Origin: a virus
Reading direction: 5' to 3' (one strand)
IMG/VR virus record: IMGVR_UViG_3300018424_000129
Location: 1 to 31,080 of that record
DNA length: 31,080 nucleotides
In this document: positions 16,378 through 23,545 of the stretch, piece by piece
Layout: each line of letters opens with the position of its first letter
Position numbering within the stretch: the stretch's first letter is position 1
Made by a program: the position numbers and the translations under genes
Notes under the pieces: generated by a model
What the model saw: only the letters and a program-made list of their open reading frames with translations
Databases searched by the model: none
What the model was told of the DNA's origin: nothing

Positions 16378-17128
16378 TTTATCTAAAGAACAAGAAGATA
16401 TTCTTAATCAACTTGCTGATAAGGCAGGAGTATCTGCTAAAAGTAGACTTGATGAAATAATTAAGGATGAGTATTATAGATCATTTAGAGTAGTTGGACC
16501 CACTGGTTGTGAAGATCCCTATTGGAATGACGATAGGGATTTTGAATACTTTGATTTTTGTGGTAACACAATCTATAGAGCATATAATATGCTCACCAGA
16601 TATCATATGGACAATCTTCTTGATGAGATTGATGACGAATTGCGGACATGTGAAGATAAGTGGGATAGATCTGTAGAGGCAACCAATCAAATATCCAAAA
16701 GAAAACTAACACATAAGACAAGTTGGTATACTTTTTTTAGGATGGTCAAGAAACACCTGTATAATTATGCAGAGGTAACAAAGAATCCCAGAGTCAAAGA
16801 ATATAAGGTTCAGTCATACTGGGCAAAGAGGATGAAGGGAACTAATCCAGATGACTATAAGAATGAACTATACATAAACTATAGGAATAGTCACAGTCAT
16901 GAGAATTTTGATTTGGGGATGATTTATTATCTCAACAATCCATCACGGATCTATGGAACTTTGATTGAGAATGGTGATAGAGAGATAATTATTCCAGGAG
17001 ATGAGAATTCTTTGTTGATTCATCACTCACATATTAACCATCAACCAGTGATGCCACCACCGACGATAGCGAATAAGTATTATCGCTGTGTAATAGTTGT
17101 TGACTTTATGCACCCCTCAAAAACATGA
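16367..17128 (+). CDS. 2OG-Fe(II) oxygenase-like protein, 253 aa
   Basis: The last 90 residues carry the oxygenase core: NSHSHENFDLGMIYYLNNP (H176-x-H178), then ENSLLIHHSHINHQP (distal His H222 or H225), then R240 in KYYRCVIVVDF. The first 170 residues are charged and helical (EQEDILNQLADKAG) with no family I recognise; this is longer than the other oxygenases here. It overlaps the radical SAM gene before it and the small gene after it (ATGA). Iron-motif variant H-x-H again, instead of H-x-D. Confidence 0.7.
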   Translation: MTLNLSKEQEDILNQLADKAGVSAKSRLDEIIKDEYYRSFRVVGPTGCEDPYWNDDRDFEYFDFCGNTIYRAYNMLTRYHMDNLLDEIDDELRTCEDKWDRSVEATNQISKRKLTHKTSWYTFFRMVKKHLYNYAEVTKNPRVKEYKVQSYWAKRMKGTNPDDYKNELYINYRNSHSHENFDLGMIYYLNNPSRIYGTLIENGDREIIIPGDENSLLIHHSHINHQPVMPPPTIANKYYRCVIVVDFMHPSKT

Positions 17129-17358
17129 ACGCTACCGACAGGATTAAATACTTTAGTATAGTCAGTAAGATAAACAAGGGTAATTTTGATGACATCACTC
17201 AGGATGAATACCTTTGGTTGCAGAAGAATCCAAATGTCCTGAAAAAAATGAACCAAGTCAGGAAAAAAAGAGAGATTCTAAACTCTAGCAAAGGAACAAT
17301 GAACACAATTGAAGAAATACTTTTTATCTTAGACTTGTCAGATAGGATGTATCGGTGA
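17125..17358 (+). CDS. hypothetical protein, 77 aa
   Basis: No family recognised. The protein is basic and helical (KKMNQVRKKREILNSSK) and could bind nucleic acid. ATGA overlap with the preceding oxygenase supports translation. An extended -10 promoter for the HNH gene overlaps its 3' end and stop. Confidence 0.65.
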   Translation: MNATDRIKYFSIVSKINKGNFDDITQDEYLWLQKNPNVLKKMNQVRKKREILNSSKGTMNTIEEILFILDLSDRMYR

Positions 17359-17364
17359 TATAAT
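17335..17364 (+). promoter_or_regulatory. sigma70-like promoter for the HNH gene
   Basis: TTGTCA (17335-17340), an 18-base spacer, and TATAAT (17359-17364) preceded by TGA, an extended -10. This is among the best host-type promoters in the window. It overlaps the first possible ATG of the HNH gene, so a transcript starting near 17371 would use the ATG at 17387. Confidence 0.6.
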
Positions 17365-17863
17365 GTCCCAACACCTAGTAACTTGTATGGACCACTTAAA
17401 GATCGCACCATATCAAACGGTTCTAGTTCTCAATTCAAGTTATGAACCAATTAACTTCACTAATTGGAAGAGAGCGGTAATCTTAGTTCTCAAAGAGAAG
17501 GTACAAGTGTTATCATCCAGAGTAGTTAGATTGTTGAGTTATATCAGAGTCCCAGTGAATAGACTTGCTAAGAGTCGTCCATCAAGATCGATGATATACA
17601 AGAGAGACAGAAACTCTTGCCAATACTGTGGCGCAACAAGTAGGTTGACTATTGATCATGTCATACCTAGAAGTAAAGGTGGTGATGACAGTTGGGAAAA
17701 TTTGGTTGTAGCATGTTCAAGATGTAATACCCTTAAGAGTGATAAATTACTTGAACAAACTAAATTGAAGCTCAGAAAGCAACCAAGAGCACCATGGAGT
17801 TCAGTTGCGTTTGATTTGGAAGAATGCAATGTTCCTGAATGGCGTGAATACAGTTACTCATAG
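17363..17863 (+). CDS. HNH endonuclease, 166 aa
   Basis: PYQTVLVLNSSYEPINFTNW is the form seen in a cyanobacterial and cyanophage HNH family. The catalytic part has two Cys pairs, CQYC (86-89) and CSRC (118-121), for zinc, with DH (98-99) and N113 as the HNH residues. It would nick or cut DNA. It may be a free-standing homing-like gene placed within the oxygenase cassette. The start may be ATG 17387 (MDHLKIAPYQ) instead of 17363, as suggested by the overlapping promoter; neither has a clear ribosome site. Followed 10 bases later by an oxygenase with its own strong ribosome site. Confidence 0.88.
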   Translation: MSQHLVTCMDHLKIAPYQTVLVLNSSYEPINFTNWKRAVILVLKEKVQVLSSRVVRLLSYIRVPVNRLAKSRPSRSMIYKRDRNSCQYCGATSRLTIDHVIPRSKGGDDSWENLVVACSRCNTLKSDKLLEQTKLKLRKQPRAPWSSVAFDLEECNVPEWREYSYS

Positions 17864-17873
17864 GAGTTTATAA

Positions 17874-18428
17874 ATGTTTTTTCGTAAGTTGAATAAACAA
17901 TTTGTTGTTGATCATTACAGCAAAAAAGGTAAAAAGATTGAGTATGGATTGGATACTCCCATTGGATTCATGGGTATCAAGTATTCTTATGTACATACCA
18001 CAAAAGATGAAGATCTCTTACAAGTAATTCCAGAAGATCATAGGGATAAATGCACCCTATCTCTGATGGAACTTAACTATCAAATTCCTCCACATACTGA
18101 TAGTGATATAGAAGCAATTGTCAACTTCTATATTAAAACAGATCGGTGCGTCACTCAGTTTTACTATCCACCAGCGGCGGATGTAGATACTCAAAAGATT
18201 GCTAATCAAACAGACGGTGCAATCTTCCATGAGGGGCATCTTAAAAAGGCAGTTAGATTTATGGCACAACCTGGAGATGCTTATCTCTTGGATGTATCTA
18301 AACCACATTCTGTTATTCCGACAGAACCTGGACTGACAGATCGTAAATGTATCTGTTTGCAGATTCTTTATAAGTCTTTTGATGAAGCAGTTGAGATGTT
18401 GAAAAAAACGGGGTATATCGATGATTGA
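17874..18428 (+). CDS. 2OG-Fe(II) oxygenase, 184 aa
   Basis: QIPPHTDSDIEAIVNFYIKT gives H74-x-D76 and GDAYLLDVSKPHSVIP gives H145; R157 (DRKCICLQI) is the likely 2-oxoglutarate ligand. This is a complete standard facial triad, unlike the H-x-H group nearby. AGGAG at 17863-17867, starting within the previous stop, is a good ribosome site for ATG 17874. Its GYIDD end overlaps the MIEI start of the next gene, as in the 14176/14351 pair. Target unknown. Confidence 0.8.
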   Translation: MFFRKLNKQFVVDHYSKKGKKIEYGLDTPIGFMGIKYSYVHTTKDEDLLQVIPEDHRDKCTLSLMELNYQIPPHTDSDIEAIVNFYIKTDRCVTQFYYPPAADVDTQKIANQTDGAIFHEGHLKKAVRFMAQPGDAYLLDVSKPHSVIPTEPGLTDRKCICLQILYKSFDEAVEMLKKTGYIDD

Positions 18429-18945
18429 GATTATTGACAATTACCTTCCTCAACGTGAATATGACACTATCCGTGCATATTTTGAGGGAGATATGGATGG
18501 TGGAGCAACTCATAATTCATGTACTTGGATGTATTATCCTGGTATTACTTTGGATAATGATGGGCATTTCCAATTTGTTCAGTTAATATTTTCGCAGTAT
18601 ACAATTCTAAGCGATTCATTTAATTTATTGTCTCCTATTATTCAGAAGGAGAGGATGTGTTCTATTGCTAGAATTAAAGCAAATTGTGTTATTAAAACAC
18701 CTGAGATAATTGAGTTTACCCAAGGATTCCACACGGATTTTAATAGTGATTTGATGACAGGCATTTACTACATCAATAGTAATGATGGATATACTTTGTT
18801 TGAAGATGGGACAAAGTGTGAGAGCGTTGCTAATAGATTTTGTAGATTTCCTGTTAGAACAAAACATACTGGAACAACGTGTACCAATACTAATCGTAGA
18901 TTGGTTCTTAACTTTAACTATTCTATCTATGATACAGATAATTGA
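18421..18945 (+). CDS. 2OG-Fe(II) oxygenase-like protein (tandem copy A), 174 aa
   Basis: QGFHTDFNSDLMTGIYYINS gives H104-x-D106, and RTKHTGTTC gives H149, followed by R159/R160 in RRLVLNF. The order HxD, 'TLFEDGTKC', distal His, Arg is that of prolyl-4-hydroxylase-like phage oxygenases. It is a clear paralog of the next gene, sharing IIDNYL, SIARIKANC and NDGYTLFEDGTKC. Overlaps: 8 bases with the previous gene and 17 with the next. Confidence 0.78.
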   Translation: MIEIIDNYLPQREYDTIRAYFEGDMDGGATHNSCTWMYYPGITLDNDGHFQFVQLIFSQYTILSDSFNLLSPIIQKERMCSIARIKANCVIKTPEIIEFTQGFHTDFNSDLMTGIYYINSNDGYTLFEDGTKCESVANRFCRFPVRTKHTGTTCTNTNRRLVLNFNYSIYDTDN

Positions 18946-19447
18946 TAACTACCTGGATCCAGATGATTTTAATAGAATCCGTCTTTATTTTGAAGGTAAA
19001 TTAGATGATGGAACAATAGAAAATTCTTGCAATTGGCATTTTGTTCCAGGGTGTGCTCAGATTGGGGATGGGCACTATCATTTTTCATCATACATTCATT
19101 CAATGTTTGAAGTTCGCATTCCAAGAGCGTTTGAATTACTAAAACCATTGATTGAGAGGACAAATATGTCTTCTATTGCTAGAATCAAAGCGAATTGTAT
19201 GATAAGAACTGAAAAATTAAAGGTAATGATGGATGGATTCCATGATGACTATCCTCACACATTAACAACAGGAATCTATTATATTAATACTAATGATGGA
19301 TACACTTTGTTTGAGGATGGAACAAAGTGTGATAGTGTTGCTAATAGATTTTGTATATTCCCGTGTGGGATAAAACATACTGGCACAACATGTACAACAA
19401 CAGACCGTAGACTGTTGATTAATTTTAATTATGCAAGTTACGACTAA
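18929..19447 (+). CDS. 2OG-Fe(II) oxygenase-like protein (tandem copy B), 172 aa
   Basis: DGFHDDYPHTLTTGIYYINT gives H105-x-D107, KHTGTTC gives H150, and RRLLINF gives R160/R161. ATG 18929 (MIQIIDNYLDPDD) is chosen over longer in-frame starts because it aligns with the start of copy A. Long DNA identities with copy A, around 19290-19350, indicate a duplication. It overlaps both neighbours by 17 bases. The middle has diverged most, so the two may act on different substrates. Confidence 0.78.
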   Translation: MIQIIDNYLDPDDFNRIRLYFEGKLDDGTIENSCNWHFVPGCAQIGDGHYHFSSYIHSMFEVRIPRAFELLKPLIERTNMSSIARIKANCMIRTEKLKVMMDGFHDDYPHTLTTGIYYINTNDGYTLFEDGTKCDSVANRFCIFPCGIKHTGTTCTTTDRRLLINFNYASYD

Positions 19448-20282
19448 ACAGATAGAGTTGCACGTTACCCACGCATGTAATTTTACATGTGAGGGTTGTT
19501 CGCATTATTCTAATCATGGACATTCTGGTAACTTATCTTTAGAAACTGCTAGAGAGTGGCTATATACATGGGGTCAACGTATTGTCCCTGAAACATTTGT
19601 TATACTTGGTGGAGAACCTACTTTAAATAAAGATCTAACCGATATAGTTTATTTGGTTAGAATGATATATCCTGATCCGTCTGTACAAATTGATTTAGTA
19701 TCTAACGCTAGTTTTTTACACAATCATCCGAGACTACCAAAAGCATTAATAGCAACCCAGACAAATTTAGCAATATCTATTCACAGCACCAAACACAAGG
19801 ATTATGTAAGACGATTTAAAAAAGGTTATCAACTTGCCAAATCATGGAGACATGAACTTGGGGTGCATGTGGAATTCTGGGACTTTACTAACACTCACTG
19901 GACACCTCAATACAAGGGATTTGGTAGTGGGATGATGCCTTATAAGGATGGTAATCCTCGTCAGAGTTGGGAGAAGTGTGTGTCAAAACATGCTTTACAA
20001 ATACACGAAGGGAAGTTATGGAAGTGTCCATCACTTGCATATCTTCCAATGCAAGCAAACAAATACAATTTAAGTCAGGATTGGGATTATTATCTAAAAT
20101 ATGAACCATTGACCTCAGATTGTAGTGATCAAGAACTTGAAGAGTTCCTGAATAGACAGGATGAGTCCTTTTGCTCTATGTGTCCAGCAAATAAAGTAGA
20201 ACCATATATCAAACAAGACCCAACTTTACCCGTTAGTTATTGGGAGAAGCACTATGATAACCTGGGGGATTTCAGCGAATAG
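19431..20282 (+). CDS. radical SAM protein with Cys-rich C-terminus (paralog 2), 283 aa
   Basis: CNFTCEGC (C16, C20, C23), LGGEPTLNKDL, and the late Cys groups KCVSKHALQIHEGKLWKCP and SFCSMCPANK repeat the plan of the protein at 15559. The second group differs in one Cys (SKHAL against SKMCV), so the number of cluster ligands may differ. The 'HEGKLWKCPALAYLPMQA' region is nearly shared. It overlaps the carbamoyltransferase gene by 29 bases. Probably a separate substrate or step from paralog 1. Confidence 0.87.
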   Translation: MQVTTKQIELHVTHACNFTCEGCSHYSNHGHSGNLSLETAREWLYTWGQRIVPETFVILGGEPTLNKDLTDIVYLVRMIYPDPSVQIDLVSNASFLHNHPRLPKALIATQTNLAISIHSTKHKDYVRRFKKGYQLAKSWRHELGVHVEFWDFTNTHWTPQYKGFGSGMMPYKDGNPRQSWEKCVSKHALQIHEGKLWKCPSLAYLPMQANKYNLSQDWDYYLKYEPLTSDCSDQELEEFLNRQDESFCSMCPANKVEPYIKQDPTLPVSYWEKHYDNLGDFSE

Positions 20283-21678
20283 TCACAATGCTGCTCTAGC
20301 AGTATTCTCTAATAACAATCTTGTTTTTGCTAGTGAGAGCGAACGTTTCAGTGGTTTAAAAAATGATCCAGACATATGTGAGGGACTGTTGTCTCATGCA
20401 ATGATGTATGGAGAACCTGGTTTAATTTGTTGGTATGAGGATCCATTTAAAAAAAGACTACGGCAAGTGATGGCGGGTCAGGGACCATTTGTTTATAACT
20501 TTACAAAGTATTTTAACTGTAGGCACAAATTTATAAACCATCACTACAGTCATGCATGTGCTGGTTACTATACAAGTAAGTTTAGAAGGTCTGCAATTGT
20601 AGTAATAGATGCTATTGGTGAATTTAAAACTGCTAGTATTTGGGAAGCAAATGGTCCAAATCTTCGACTGAGATGGCAATTAAACTATCCTAACAGTATT
20701 GGATTGTGGTATTCTGCTATGACTCAGAGATGTGGTTTTAAACCAAATGAAGAAGAGTACATTCTTATGGCATTGTCTGCGTTTGGGGACAAAAATAAAC
20801 TAAAGAATGATATATTGTCCGAGTTGATCGACAGAGATTTTAACTGTAAGATGAACTTCCACAGGGGATGTTCTGACTGGAAACCAGAAGAATCAATTGA
20901 AGATATTGCTGCAGCAACACAAGAAGTTTATGAGATATTATTTAATAACATATTGAGATTGGCGAGTGAATTGGTTTCTACCAATAACCTAACTCTGGTT
21001 GGTGGATGTGCATTGAATTGCGTAGCAAATAGACATGCATATGATCATTTTAAAAATGTTTGGATTATCCCTGCTCCAGGAGATGCAGGGTCTGCTATTG
21101 GTGCAGTCTTAGCACATAAAAAAGTAAAAGTTCCATTTACCCCTTATCTTGGATATAAAATTATTCAAAAAGCAAACAATATGTCAATTGTTGACCACTT
21201 AAAAGAACATAAGGTATGTGGTCTTGCAAGAGGTAGAGCAGAATTTGGTCCCAGAGCACTGGGTGCAAGAAGTTTGATTGCAGATCCAATGCAAAGAGGA
21301 ATTAAAGATAAAGTAAATGAGATAAAGAAGAGAGATCCTTTCAGACCATTCTCTCCCACAGTTCCAATAGAATATGCTGCAAAGTATTTTGATATGCATG
21401 ATGATTTGGTTGAGAGTCCATATATGCAACATGCTGTAAGATGTAAGACACCAGAATTATTTCCTGGTGTTGTACATGTAGATGGAACTAGTAGGGTTCA
21501 AACAGTTAAGAAGTCAGATGCTCCTAGATTGCATGATCTTCTTATGCGGTGGGGAAAGGTATCTGGTCATCCAGTTCTTCTCAATACAAGTTTAAACATC
21601 AAAGGAGAACCAATATTAAATGATGAGACCGACTGTGCAAGGTGGTCTAGAATGCATAACATACGAATATTCTCATGA
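20254..21678 (+). CDS. NodU/CmcH-type carbamoyltransferase, 474 aa
   Basis: The N-terminal half has ISANSHNAALAVF, INHHYSHACAGYY (H96, H97, H100, the HHxxHA metal motif shared with Kae1/TobZ) and VVIDAIGEF (D119). Later come LVGGCALNCVANRHAY and the C-terminal domain GRAEFGPRALGARSLIADP and HPVLLNTSLNIKGEPI. The family moves a carbamoyl group from carbamoyl phosphate, through carbamoyl-AMP, to a hydroxyl of a sugar or antibiotic. At 474 residues it is shorter than bacterial relatives of about 570-600, but all domains appear present. It follows radical SAM paralog 2 and overlaps the SGNH gene by ATGA. Confidence 0.9.
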   Translation: MITWGISANSHNAALAVFSNNNLVFASESERFSGLKNDPDICEGLLSHAMMYGEPGLICWYEDPFKKRLRQVMAGQGPFVYNFTKYFNCRHKFINHHYSHACAGYYTSKFRRSAIVVIDAIGEFKTASIWEANGPNLRLRWQLNYPNSIGLWYSAMTQRCGFKPNEEEYILMALSAFGDKNKLKNDILSELIDRDFNCKMNFHRGCSDWKPEESIEDIAAATQEVYEILFNNILRLASELVSTNNLTLVGGCALNCVANRHAYDHFKNVWIIPAPGDAGSAIGAVLAHKKVKVPFTPYLGYKIIQKANNMSIVDHLKEHKVCGLARGRAEFGPRALGARSLIADPMQRGIKDKVNEIKKRDPFRPFSPTVPIEYAAKYFDMHDDLVESPYMQHAVRCKTPELFPGVVHVDGTSRVQTVKKSDAPRLHDLLMRWGKVSGHPVLLNTSLNIKGEPILNDETDCARWSRMHNIRIFS

Positions 21679-22418
21679 AGTTCTTACCTATGTTTGACAG
21701 GGGGTGCGACGGTGGGTTGTGCGCCTTTTATGATAAGGATTCAAAGGAGGAATATGTAAATAATCTCAAGATAAAACCAAAGGATTGGAAGTATAGGAAG
21801 AAGATTGTATCCTATAAATTAAACTCTGAGTTCTATCGGACAGCAGAGTTTAATACAATACCATGGAGTGAATCTATTGTTATATTTGGATGCTCTAATG
21901 TATTTGGTGTTGGTGCAGCAATTGATGAGACACTATCAGCACAGGTTACAAAGATAACGGGTTTTCCTACAATTAATATGGGAGTACCTGGATCAAGTCC
22001 ACAATTTGCTTTGTATAACTCTGCGATATTGAAACAAGTTTACCCTAAACCAAGAGCAGTGGTATTTGCTTGGACAAGTGCAAACAGATGCACGTTGTTT
22101 AGATACCAACCACATACTAAAAAAGAATTCTCTATTGAGAACTGTGGTCCATGGACATCCGATAGTGGTGATCTTGGCAAAGCATGGACAAGATTTGATT
22201 CAAATATTGATGGGCATCTAAAAATGACTAGATTAGTTGCTCAACAGATGTGGAGTGATACTCAGTATTTGGATTTTACTTTATTTCAAGCAAATATGAA
22301 GTACATCCCAGATTGTATTACTTTTAAGATAGTTGATCATGGTAGAGATTGTACTCACCCAGGAGAAGAGACAAATAACATCATAGCAAAACACATTGCA
22401 TCAAAACTAACTCTGTGA
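21675..22418 (+). CDS. SGNH/GDSL-hydrolase-like protein, 247 aa
   Basis: IVIFGCSNVFGVG (S74 as nucleophile, in place of GDS), NMGVPGSSPQF, FAWTSANR (N137) and DCTHPG (D225, H228, the D-x-x-H pair) are the four SGNH blocks in order. No signal peptide is seen, so it acts inside the cell or on the virion. Such enzymes remove or transfer acetyl groups on glycans and lipids. It closes the cassette beginning at 15012. Confidence 0.82.
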   Translation: MKFLPMFDRGCDGGLCAFYDKDSKEEYVNNLKIKPKDWKYRKKIVSYKLNSEFYRTAEFNTIPWSESIVIFGCSNVFGVGAAIDETLSAQVTKITGFPTINMGVPGSSPQFALYNSAILKQVYPKPRAVVFAWTSANRCTLFRYQPHTKKEFSIENCGPWTSDSGDLGKAWTRFDSNIDGHLKMTRLVAQQMWSDTQYLDFTLFQANMKYIPDCITFKIVDHGRDCTHPGEETNNIIAKHIASKLTL

Positions 22419-22424
22419 TAGAAT
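22396..22424 (+). promoter_or_regulatory. sigma70-like extended -10 promoter for the talC group
   Basis: TTGCAT (22396-22401), 17 bases, TAGAAT (22419-22424) with TGA just before it. An AGGAG ribosome site follows at 22435 and an ATG at 22446. TAGAAT is also the -10 of two promoters near 28179 and 28499, which suggests a shared early class. Confidence 0.6.
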
Positions 22425-22445
22425 ACCGACAGTCAGGAGAATAAC

Positions 22446-22607
22446 ATGACACAACGAACTTTTACTGGCAAGACTGGTGATGTATGGACTTGGGAAGAAA
22501 CTCCTGAGACTGTTGAAGCACTTAAGCAACTTCACAATTCTGTTGTCAACAATCGAGTAAACAAACCACACCCTTATAAAAATGAACAAAACACCACTAA
22601 CTCCTGA
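22446..22607 (+). CDS. small hypothetical protein, 53 aa
   Basis: ATG 22446 follows AGGAG at 22435-22439, a good ribosome site, and runs to TGA 22605-22607. It starts MTQRTFTGKTGDVWTWEETP and has a helix TVEALKQLHNSVVNNRV. It overlaps the next gene by 26 bases. Family unknown; first gene of the promoter at 22396. Confidence 0.7.
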   Translation: MTQRTFTGKTGDVWTWEETPETVEALKQLHNSVVNNRVNKPHPYKNEQNTTNS

Positions 22608-22803
22608 AGAAGTACAAGAGGCAGCGGATAGGTTCTTCCCTTTGTTTGACATTGTTCTTCGCAACATGCCAGAGGGATCTAAGACTGAAGATTGTCTTAA
22701 AGTTATGGAAACCCTCTGTGGTCTTGCACACAAGATGCGTGCAGAAAAAGAACAGGAGGCAATGCCTTTTGGATTTAACAAAAACAAAGAATCACAAGAA
22801 TGA
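22582..22803 (+). CDS. hypothetical protein, 73 aa
   Basis: No family recognised. The protein is helical and charged, with LTPEEVQEAADRFFPLFDIV and VMETLCGLAHKMRAEKEQEA. It could be a small helical bundle. It overlaps both neighbours. Confidence 0.72.
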   Translation: MNKTPLTPEEVQEAADRFFPLFDIVLRNMPEGSKTEDCLKVMETLCGLAHKMRAEKEQEAMPFGFNKNKESQE

Positions 22804-23099
22804 TGGACACTCAACCTTATCCTGACGAAATGTTTGACGAAGCAGAGCGTCGTGAAAAAGAAGCAAAAGAACATCCAGAGATTGCGGAAGTTGATTGGAT
22901 TGATGACTGCTTCCGTGTAGAACAGAAGAAGTGGGGAACCTGGGAATCATTTGATAAAAATGGTAAAGGGATTATCACTGGCATGACTAAAGAAGTTGTC
23001 ATTGACATGACTAGGTTCCATCTTAAAGGTGTTCAGGAAGGATGGAGTGAGAGTAACAGTCGTGTTGTTAATGATGGTATTGTTGGTGGTAAACTGTGA
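22800..23099 (+). CDS. hypothetical protein, 99 aa
   Basis: No family recognised. It has an acidic N-terminus (YPDEMFDEAERREKEAKEHP) and a more globular second half with WIDDCFRVEQKKWGTWESF. ATG ATG at 22800/22803 give two possible starts. Overlap with the gene before is 4 bases. Likely early, with its neighbours. Confidence 0.72.
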   Translation: MMDTQPYPDEMFDEAERREKEAKEHPEIAEVDWIDDCFRVEQKKWGTWESFDKNGKGIITGMTKEVVIDMTRFHLKGVQEGWSESNSRVVNDGIVGGKL

Positions 23100-23176
23100 A
23101 GAAAATCATCAACAAAATTAGAGACTATATACAAAGGTTTAGGAACAAGAACCGTGACCCATTCATCTACAAGTGA
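23096..23176 (+). CDS. possible 26-aa basic peptide
   Basis: A GTG at 23096 overlaps the previous stop (GTGA) and codes a 26-residue basic peptide with KKIINKIRDYIQRFRNKNR, ending at TGA 23174-23176. It bridges a gap of 54 bases before the next gene. Coupled reinitiation is plausible, but such a short frame could be chance. Confidence 0.35.
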   Translation: MKKIINKIRDYIQRFRNKNRDPFIYK

Positions 23177-23327
23177 TTATCCTTATCATGAATTAGATCC
23201 AACTACTCCATGGTATGAGTGGTTGATGTACTGTGAGATCTGTCACCAGTTGGGTGTAAAAGATCAACCAAGATTGGGTAGATTCATGGCATATCGTCGT
23301 TACCTTAAATACATGGGGATTATATGA
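23154..23327 (+). CDS. small hypothetical protein, 57 aa
   Basis: GTG start at 23154, stop at 23325-23327, ATGA overlap with the next gene. It contains WYEWLMYCEICHQLGVKDQP and ends RRYLKYMGII. CEIC plus a nearby His (CEICH) could bind metal. An AGGAAC at 23141-23146 may be its ribosome site. The aromatic-rich composition and the exact junction with the next gene support a real gene. Confidence 0.68.
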   Translation: MTHSSTSDYPYHELDPTTPWYEWLMYCEICHQLGVKDQPRLGRFMAYRRYLKYMGII

Positions 23328-23545
23328 AACAAGATCCGTATTGGTTTTTTAAAAAGTGGGGTATTGAAGATAATTCTGTATCACAAAGAGTTGTGGAACT
23401 TGAAGAAAGAGTAAAATACCTTGAGTTGGAACGAATCAGTTTAATTAATGATTTGTACGAACTTGAGAACAGATTGCAGGCACAAATTGACAATCATCAT
23501 CCACCACAGTATAATCTTGACAAATACTCCTTAGGAGAAAAATGA
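23324..23545 (+). CDS. small coiled-coil protein, 73 aa
   Basis: Residues about 20-55 (VVELEERVKYLELERISLIN and following) show a leucine-rich heptad pattern, a likely coiled coil. It begins MKQDPYWFFKKWG. ATGA overlap at both ends, the latter with talC. Function unknown; oligomerisation is inferred. Confidence 0.72.
   Translation: MKQDPYWFFKKWGIEDNSVSQRVVELEERVKYLELERISLINDLYELENRLQAQIDNHHPPQYNLDKYSLGEK

Noticed and set aside
20254-21678. Carbamoyltransferase taken as frameshifted or truncated at its C-terminus
   Set aside because: It is shorter than bacterial relatives, but HPVLLNTSLNIKGEPI is followed by a plausible phage-type end and the ATGA overlap with the next gene argues for a natural stop.
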